The notes below the pieces were generated by a model. It saw only the letters and a list, made by a program, of their open reading frames with translations. It was not told the origin of the DNA and searched no databases. Of a DNA stretch of 64,000 bases, positions 56,166-64,000 are shown piece by piece; position 1 is the stretch's first letter, and the number at the start of each line of letters is the position of its first letter. The position numbers and the translations under genes are program-made. The stretch is taken from positions 1 through 64,000 of the forward strand of contig JAVSML010019215.1 of NCBI GenBank assembly GCA_038503035.1. The letters are read 5' to 3'. This DNA is from Crocodylus rhombifer (Eukaryota; Chordata; Crocodylia; Crocodylidae).

Positions 56166-58949
56166 AGGAAATCAACAGGTATGTTCCCCACGTGCGCTTT
56201 GGGCTTTTCACCCTACATTATTACACCGTTTTGTTCCTTACAAGGATTTGAGGGGTGCTCTTAGCCCTCTAGTGCATACACAGAGCTCATGAGCGGTACA
56301 CAGCGATGCTGCGCCAGACTGGAGATAGGCAGCCTGGCAGTCCCCCTGCAGCAGGAGCAGCTACTCTCCCTGCCAAAGCCAAACCACAGCAGGTTGAGCC
56401 TCCTCTCCCAAAACTGCCTCCCTCCCAGGGCCTTCAATCCTCCACCCTCACAGCTCCTCGGACAGAAGCATCACTCCACCCTCGTCAAATAGCTCAAAAA
56501 TTGTTAACCAGATGCCACAATCCTTTGCAGCTCCACGCCCCAGGATGCTATTCTGGTCTTATGGCAAGAAGCACTGTCTTAAATCATGTTTCCTTTGACA
56601 GGTGGGTGCAATCCGTTGCTCTCAGCCAGAGCCACAAAGCGCGGCCTGCTACAGTGCCTTGGGCACGGCTCTGGGCAAAGGGGACTCTGAGTGTTAATTA
56701 AGTTTGTATTCACTTGTAGCCCTGATGGCTTGCTCTCATGCATGGCTCACAGTGAACACAGTCAGTCTGAGCTGGATGACGGGATATTTCAGCACTAGAG
56801 ACATGGTGTTTAATCAAGGAGGCCAATCCAAACAGTACTGGATGTGGGTAAATTAAACAACAGCCCCTATTTCTTTTATTTATGAAGAATGTTGCCCTTT
56901 AAAGGGCTCCTTTTGGCTTTGATCTCAGGCTTGAACTCCTCCCAGCTGACTTGCTGGAAGAAGGACGTGGTGGACCACAGAGTAAATTGGCTTCACCATG
57001 GAGCAGGCAGCTGATGCACAACCAGTACCACACAGTAAATCATTCACACTCTGTTGGATAATACATAGTAACTTTGCTGGCTGGGAAGTCACCATGTAGA
57101 ACGTGTCACGGATCTACTCCCCTAGTTGATTTAATCTGTAGGCTTCATGCAAGCTGACTCCCTTCCACCTAGCAGCCAGGCACTGTTAATAGGGCCTACT
57201 GAAGGCAGCCAGTTTGAAAGAGCTGATCATGCATCCAGTTTTTACTACACAGTAAAATCCAGCTTGTGTTATGCCATCGACCACCAGGATGATATTATAT
57301 GGCCACATTTTTAGAGCACACCAGCTTCTCATGCATCCACTAACTTCTGCAGTCTATTTAAAGGTGCCTGTGTTTGCACTGTGGTCTTGAAGAACTGGTT
57401 GCTTCCAGTGAGGGTGAGGGATATCTTTGGATTTATGAAGAATTGCAGAGCTCCGTAAAGCTGATGATCAAGGTTGCATGGGAGGAAAAGCAATTAAACT
57501 TCATAAAGGAAAGTTAAACACTAGAAGCCACCACCCAAGGTACTGGCCACCTGGAAGGCCTGAGTAAAAGCTAACTCAGGAGGAATAAAGAAGGTTTTCC
57601 TGGGGACTGACTGTGAATACAAGGGCTGAGACACTCTTTGCAGCTGTGCTTATATGTGTATGTATTAGCAGCAGTAAATGATGAGAAAAGAAGGGCAAGC
57701 CAGAGAGGCAGTTGCGATCATGAATCTGAGATAAAGCAGAAACATAGCTCTTTGGGGCACCAGACTGGTTGGAAAGCCAAACTTGGGACCTGGGAACAAG
57801 GGAATGTAGGATTTGGTGAACATGCTTTGTAAATCAACAGGACTGAACCATATAAATCCTTGACTCCATCCTCTATTTCTCTTCCTAAAGAAAATCATCT
57901 GAGTACCGGCCAGCTGCTCAGGGCAAGAGACAATAGGTAGTGCCTAGTCAAAGAAAACAGTGGTGTTATACAGCAGAGCTAGGATAGTGTGGGGAGAAGG
58001 GAAAGATGCTCAAGATAGGCTCAGGAAGTTCATAGAAGCCTTCTTCTGCGGGTGCAGACACAGGCCTACTTTTCTTGTGCGCATACAGAAACAGAACGTG
58101 ATTTGCATGCACAAAAAGTTAGATAGATGCCTGTTCAGCCATGCATGCGCACAGATCAGGAAACTGCATGCATACATTTGCTACTAACTGTGCAAAGTGT
58201 AGTCTTTACGAATGAGGATCTACGCTGAGTGCAAGGCATGCTTTGAGTAACCAGATCAAGACAGGGCTTCGGAGAGCAGGAACTGAGAAAGAGGAGACTC
58301 TCTAAAGAGTTTGCGGTCTAGTTGCTTAGTAAGGAGACGATTCTACATGATGTGTGTGCCTGTGGGCATTGTGCTGACATGAGAGTGTGGGGATCCTGCA
58401 TCTGCACAAGCACCCAAGCCCTTGGAAACAGTAATCATGCAATGTTTCTGCAGTGTGAGGTCGTCCAAGGTTGTGTCCTGCCAGCTGACATCATGCAATC
58501 TCATATACTGCGACACTATGAAATGCAAATCTGGGTTTCTCCATCTGTTCTTTCCCTTTAGATAGTGGCAGCCTTCCTGCCAAATTGCAGAAAATGATTT
58601 TTCTCAGTAGTTGATTGAGCCACCTGTTCTCAGCCTGGCTGGTGGAACTGCTATGCCCGAGACAGAGTGGAGTGTGCTGAGAAAGACAGCATGAAGCCTG
58701 GATGCTGTAAAAGAGCTATTTTAACCCTTGAGTTCAGTTGATTCCCCATAGCCATTCCACTTTGTTTGTCACCCTATTAATGAGCTGAGGATGGGACTGG
58801 GACTTTTCTTTTTAACAACCTTTGCAGCAGCAGATCTGTGGTTCCCCTGCTTTACCCGTGAGATTAGGGTGTTATGTCTTCTGTTGTGTCAGGGTTAACT
58901 GTGTAGTTTTGATAAAAGACTGGATTTGTATAAGGTGGTTTGGACAGAG
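56166..58949. other. Intergenic, nothing recognised
   Basis: Unique-looking DNA. Short frames (56306-56701, 57638-57832, 58322-58561) have no recognisable domain or splice context. Confidence 0.5.
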
Positions 58950-59029
58950 ATGATTCTGCCTCGGGCAGAGGGTTGGACTGGATGGCATCTCAAGGGCCCA
59001 TTCAACCTGACCTCCCTATGATTGTCTAT
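58950..59029 (+). mobile_element. CR1 LINE tail remnant
   Basis: GGGCAGAGGGTTGGACTGGA and CCTCCCTATGATT match the CR1 3' UTR and terminal region. Highly degraded. Confidence 0.65.
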
Positions 59030-60429
59030 AAGCAAACTCTTGTTCTGGCCATGGGGGAACAGGTTTCATAGGCAGCAGCTTTAAGACTCCAACCTGAGTT
59101 GGAATGCAAGCTAACCAGCAAGAAAGCAAGGCTGGCTCTTGCAAATCAACTGACTTCTTGCCCTTTGGTCCTATTTATTTGTTAGAAACAAGAGTTCATT
59201 CTTCTAGGGCAGCAGACCTGGTGTTATCGTGGACTATCTGGATCATTGCTAACATATTTTTTGACCTGTTGCAAACAGAGGACTTACCTGAGTTGCAGCT
59301 AGTAAAAGGATTCATCTCATCCCTCATAAACACTGTAACTCTTGCCCTTTCCTGGAGACTGAAAGCTATTGGAAGAGAAGCTGCTAAGCCTGGCAGGTGC
59401 TAATGCTGAAGGCTGCAAAGATCACTAATATCTGAAATAGCTTCTCAAACAGCTGAAGGTATTCCCATACTCAGCCACTGTACTTTCATTCATCAAGAAA
59501 ATCTAGACATCCAACTGGAGTCTTGATCCAAGACCTGTGAATCTGACCCTGGCTTTTTCTGGCTTGTAAAAAAGTCATGAGGAACTGACACTGCCTCCTC
59601 CAGACACACAACAGTCCAACTAACACTGCCGAAACCACCTGTGTGTTCAAATGCGCCGACTTTTATTTTTGCCAGGGAGGGAGGTCTAAGATGATGGACA
59701 TGTGGAAAGTTTTATGCTTTTCAGGTGACAGCCCTCTTCCCGAGGAGGGCCCAGGCCCTCAGGCCCCCACATACTCAGCTCCCCTGCCTGTGCTCACTGG
59801 CCCTAACCAGTTCCCCTACACTGCCAACATTGCCAGTCCTGAGCAGGCTCATACTGAAGGTAGCCACAGGCCAACTTCATGCTCTGATTGCTGTTGATAT
59901 TTGAGGCCTTGAATAAGCTGGATTCAGGCTGGGACTTGGAACTAAAACCACTTCAGTGGCACTAATGGATGCTCCCCTGCTGTCAGGATAGGTTAGAGGG
60001 CAGACGCACATGCTCATCCTCCTGGTCCTCTCTACACAATTTAACACGGTCACAGATAAGATGTTCTGTCTGGTTTGAGAGGTGAGCAACCAAGGTAAAA
60101 TGATTTCCACGCTGGAAGGATGCCCCCCATGAGTAATGATGGCAGACTTCAGGACTGGACCTTGTACTTGTGGAGTCCTACGAAGTTCAGTCCATCCCCC
60201 TCAGGCCACCTGGGTGAATTGCTCAGATGACATGGACTCAAATGCCAGCAATGAGCAGGTGACACTGCACATTAGGGTAAAGGGTGCATCAAGTGCAAGA
60301 ATGCCTGACTGAGAGTAATCCTTTTACTTTATGACCTGTCACATATATAGGCTCCCTCTTTGCAATAGGCCAGTTACCTGACTGGCTGCAAGAAGCTGGG
60401 CTTCAGGATATCAGCCCAGCCCCCTCAGA
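59030..60429. other. Intergenic, nothing recognised
   Basis: Chance frames only, the longest (59104-59403) without a family signature. Confidence 0.45.
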
Positions 60430-60600
60430 CTTTGGCTGCTCAGTGCAGGCTTTGACCTCGGCCCATGACTCCTGACTCTTGCTTTTGGCTCCTTGTTCCA
60501 GTTTCTGACATTGATCTTTGCTCCTGACTCTGGTTCTTGACCCTGGCGTGTCTCTGAACTGCTGGCCTTGGCTCCCTGACCAGACTTCTGGCCCCTGATG
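60430..60600 (+). repeat. Degenerate CTGACT/TTGGCTCC tandem-like tract
   Basis: Recurring phrases such as GACTCCTGACTCTTGC, TTTGCTCCTGACTCTGG, TTGGCTCC and TTCTTGACCCTGGC suggest an old minisatellite with a 15-25-bp unit. Confidence 0.5.
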
Positions 60601-63600
60601 TCTAACTCAAAGTAAAATCACCCCTGTCCCCAGTTCTCAATACTATCCATATTTCACAACTCAGGACTGTAGCACGACCAGCAAAAGAGCCCAGTGCCTC
60701 AGTGAGATCAGTTCATACACAAAGAACAGTTCACTGGGGCTGAACCCAGGTCTGATTGAAATTATACTGGTTGGCCGAGGAAAACATGTCAAAGAGCTTG
60801 CACCTGTGGTTGTACTGTGCCGGTGAGTCGAGGGTATGTCCCTTTGATGAGTCAATTCAATCCTTTGCTTAGGCGTCCTCCTGAATTCCACACTGCTACT
60901 CGGCTCTCCCATGGCAGCACCCAGGAGTTATGCTTTTTGCCATCTCCCGTAGTTTGCAGACTGGCACTGCTGTTGAGGGCTGTTGTAGAAGAGCTGGGAC
61001 ACCTATGCTGAGCGTGTTGGAAAAGTGTTGGAAGCAGACATGTAAATCTTTCTTCAAGTGCGTAAACCTGGCTGGGCTGGATCAAGGCATCGGCACTACA
61101 AACCCAGGCTGTTGGAGTCATGTGACTCCATCAAAATCTCAGCGGTCCTTCAAAACACATCTGTAGGTCTCCTACTTGTAAAAGAAAGCAAGAGCTCAAG
61201 TGTAAGTCAGGTGCGGCGGATGTGTGCCTATGTCTGCAGAGAGCCTGAACCAATCGCTCTGTGACCTCTCTGTGGTTTGCTGTCTCCATGAATTGCTGCT
61301 TCTGCCAACACCGCTCCTGCACAGGACGCTGTGCAGCAGAAAGAGCAGAAGTATAGTGAGCTTGGTCTGTGCACCCAAACTCGCAATGCCTGGTTGTTAA
61401 AGGAAGTATTGGTGCTGCCTCTGCTGCCCCTGGGGAGGTTGGGGATACCGGGCCTCACCACCCTGTTGCAAGGTGGGACTATGGCATGGAGGCAAGCTTG
61501 TGTGAGATGAGATATCTCATGTCATGCTGTGCCTGAGACTCTGGGTTGCCCACATCTAGCCCTAGAGCCTGGAGAATGTGAGTGGATCAGAGCTGGTAGG
61601 CTTTGAGTGATTAAATCAGGCTGCCTAGACTGCAAATGACTCTGCCCGCACCCCATTTCACATATTGCTTTATTTCCTCTACCTGAGGTGCCACTGCTTC
61701 TCTCCAGTCTCACCGGGTGAGTCCATCTGTCTACATCTGTGCTATTAGGAACTGGGCAAAATACAGAGAGCAAAAGCTTAGAGCAAAGAGATCTTTCTCC
61801 AGTGCTCTCAGCTGGAGGAGCATGGCCTTGTAAGCATGGGATTTTCATTTCCTCATTGATTGTGGGAGAAGACTCTCTTGAGAAAGTGTTTCATGTCCGT
61901 CATGGCTATTAAAGCAAGAAGGGGGCATTGTAATGTCCTGCATCACACAAGCCATAGAACGGCATTCAGCAAAATCCTCTCCCTTTCCTCAGTCAGATGA
62001 GGACTCAGACTGGTGTCTTCCCATGATGGTTCCTGCAGCTGGGGCCCTCTGGCAGGGCCTGTCCTAACTTATGGGCAAGGGACAGGCATTCAAAACCCTG
62101 AGAGAGAACTGGTCTGAATGACGTGGTTTTCTGGAAGTGGTGTAGTTTAGATAGGTAGTGAACAGAAACACATTCGCCCTGTGGGAAATCTTAGCCCAGG
62201 TTCCACCATTTTTTAACCAACATACATATGCTGAACTTATGTTCTGTTATGGCTGTAAACCAGTTTACAATCAGTTATACCGGTAAAAGTGTAAGGTCTG
62301 TACCTGGTCAAGTAGTCTAATAGGAGACGGGTGAAGCAGAACCAGATGGACTCTGGACACGACGAGGTCGGAGGTGTGGATGTTGCTCCAGGCCCCAATT
62401 CTGTTTTCTTGCTAAGACACGTAAGCACCACTTAGGTTGTTTTTAGGCATTTAAGTTACCCAGCAGCATCCTGCTTCACCTCACGTAACCTCATGGATCA
62501 CTTGTACCTGGCTACCTGCCTTATGTAGCTGCTGTTCTGTCCTATGCAACTACACTTGTCCCTACTGTGGGTGCTCAGAAGTGACTCAGGCCAGATGAAG
62601 AGACAGTCCATTGTAACTCTTCTGCACTGTGAACACAGAAGTACAGCATAAGCCTCTGAACTGGAGATGACCAAAACCATAGCAAGCGTCCGATGGCATC
62701 CTAGTGCTTCGAGTGCCTGCCTACAAAAAGGGAGGTCTGTGGACCCAGGTCCTAGCCTCCCCTTCCCTGGGGATTTGTACGCTGATTCTTCACGTTGCGG
62801 ACACTGCCTTAATCAGCAAGTCATGAAGGCCTGAGGGCACCTTCTTGTCGGGGCGGCCAAGAGGGGACGAAATTTGGGGACAGAAGGACCACAGGCATAA
62901 ATGAGCCTGTCTGTGCCTGGTGCTGCCCTAGCAGGAAGGGAGAGAGCTCCTGATTCCACTGTTGCTTTTGCCTTGGAAAACTGCCTTGGCGGCATGGCAG
63001 GCAAGGACCAGACTTTGTCCCGTGCTGCCCATAACTTGCTCCCTGGGAGGGGGATGCTCCGACTGCACTGTCTGCACAGGCTTTGAGCACCAGGCTGCTT
63101 CACGCTACTCATTTCTTCATTCAGAAGACCTCTTCGGTCAGAGCCCCTATCTGGAAGGAGCGTGCACCTGTGTTTGGCCAGAGTTAAAAGCCCGCTGAGT
63201 TGGTTATAGAGACCTTGAGGTTTCCTTTCAGAAAATAAGGGAGCCCACATGTGTGCAAAGCTCAGCCAGCTCTAATTCTCTGTCACTAGCTCACCCTGCC
63301 CTGTGCTGATTCTCCATGTCCAGTGTCTCCTGAAATCACACTGCTCAGGTGATCCCTCTCCACTCCTCACACCTCCAGCGCACACCGGCAGGTAGAGGTG
63401 GCCATTTGCTTTCAGAGCACCCAGGGCCCCGTAGGCCAGGATCCCCACCCGCCGGCACCGCTGCATTTCTCTTGAGCCAGATGTTACTCAGATGCAATGC
63501 GGAGCTGTGCTGTGACTTCTGTGGTGCGCATCTAGGCGTACGTGGGTACGGGTGATGCACTTAACGTTCAGGAAGCAGTGGGTAAAATACAGAAACGGTC

Positions 63601-63790
63601 CTAGGAGCAAGAGCAAGAGCCCAGGGTTTTGTGCTTTCCAGGACAGTGTCCTCCTCCCTGGGCACAGAGATTGGTCCCTGATGCTTGCTTCTTCTGGCAC
63701 CTTAGCTCTTGACTGCTTAATGAGTCAGCTTGATGAGGAGAGTTGTTTAAAGCTTCTGACTCTCAGCCTGGGAGTCAGGGGTTTCTGCTG
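60601..63790. other. Intergenic, nothing recognised
   Basis: Many short overlapping frames on both strands, none with a domain or coherent splice sites. Confidence 0.45.
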
Positions 63791-63890
63791 GGAGGTTGAG
63801 ATGTGAGTCCAAACCTTCTGAAGCAGAGTGGGCCTAGAAGCCCTCATGCCCAGAGCAAGGCCCCTATTACCACTAGGCTATGGGAGAAAG
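63790..63890 (-). repeat. tRNA-derived SINE relic
   Basis: On the reverse strand ATAGCCTAGTGGTAATAG resembles an A box and GGTTTGGACTC a B box, about 60 bp apart. Confidence 0.5.
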
Positions 63891-63904
63891 GTGTTTATGA
63901 TGCC

Positions 63905-64000
63905 GATGTAGGTCAGGTGCAGACATTACACTTTTACCAGGATAAGTCATTGGAAACTGGTCTATACCTGTAACAGAACAGAAGTTGGGCACAAAAAGAC
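63905..64000 (+). repeat. Truncated copy of the 51961 repeat
   Basis: AAACTGGTCTATACCTGTAAC then AGAACAGAAGTT matches the repeat at 51961-52460. It is cut by the window end. Confidence 0.5.

Noticed and set aside
59104..59403. 99-codon frame with a hydrophobic segment
   Set aside because: No family match by eye, no splice signals and no neighbouring exons. Treated as chance.
50501..64000. Search for GALNT3 or other coding exons
   Set aside because: No glycosyltransferase motif or phased exon series is visible. The gene, if present, lies beyond the window or begins with untranslated exons.
1..64000. CRISPR arrays, bacterial operons, ribosomal RNA or intact tRNA genes
   Set aside because: None is present. 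The DNA is eukaryotic with spliced genes, and the tRNA-like pieces do not fold as complete tRNAs.

Overview
The window reads as vertebrate nuclear DNA, most likely from a non-avian sauropsid and probably a crocodilian. Two split genes with canonical GT-AG introns encode vertebrate proteins. The gaps between them are packed with CR1 LINE copies that end in the short ATCTATGAA-type tail, many non-autonomous hAT-type elements with 8-bp target duplications, palindromic MITEs, tRNA-derived SINE relics and one solo LTR. The species call is inference from this repeat mix; the sequence contains no direct species marker.

Region 1 (1-22,550, + strand) is the 3' part of a TTC21 gene, best matched to TTC21B (IFT139, an intraflagellar transport complex A subunit). 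Eleven exons were placed by splice sites and by unbroken codon phase. They encode the last 494 residues, a run of tetratricopeptide repeats ending at a TAA at 22,548-22,550. The introns hold CR1 copies, including one with a 723-codon open reverse transcriptase frame, a hAT element with target duplications, and a 62-bp inverted repeat.

Region 2 (22,551-32,343) is intergenic. It holds CR1 fragments, two related hAT-type elements (one carrying a nested insertion), cytosine-rich simple repeats and MITEs.

Region 3 (32,344-50,388, + strand) is a complete eight-exon gene for a secreted pancreatic-elastase-like serine protease of 279 residues. It has a signal peptide, an activation peptide ending in R|VIGG, the H/D/S triad and eight mature-region cysteines. 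A TATA box lies just upstream. A bipartite PTF1-type acinar element (TGGGAA, 5 bp, CAGGTG) lies about 200 bp upstream of the ATG. Intron 1 holds a decayed 2.8-kb CR1, and intron 2 holds a solo LTR in the same orientation as the gene.

Region 4 (50,501-64,000) is intergenic. I see no convincing exon in it, only hAT elements, SINE relics, a CR1 tail and a few unexplained short tracts.

The most interesting observation is the gene order. From general knowledge of mammalian maps, human TTC21B sits beside GALNT3 on chromosome 2, while human CELA1 sits beside GALNT6 on chromosome 12; the two regions also share CSRNP, SCN and SLC4A family paralogues. An elastase directly downstream of TTC21B is therefore where one would expect a whole-genome-duplication sister of CELA1 that mammals appear to have lost. 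Its specificity pocket combines residues typical of different elastase classes, which fits a separate lineage. This is inference that needs a phylogeny and synteny check.
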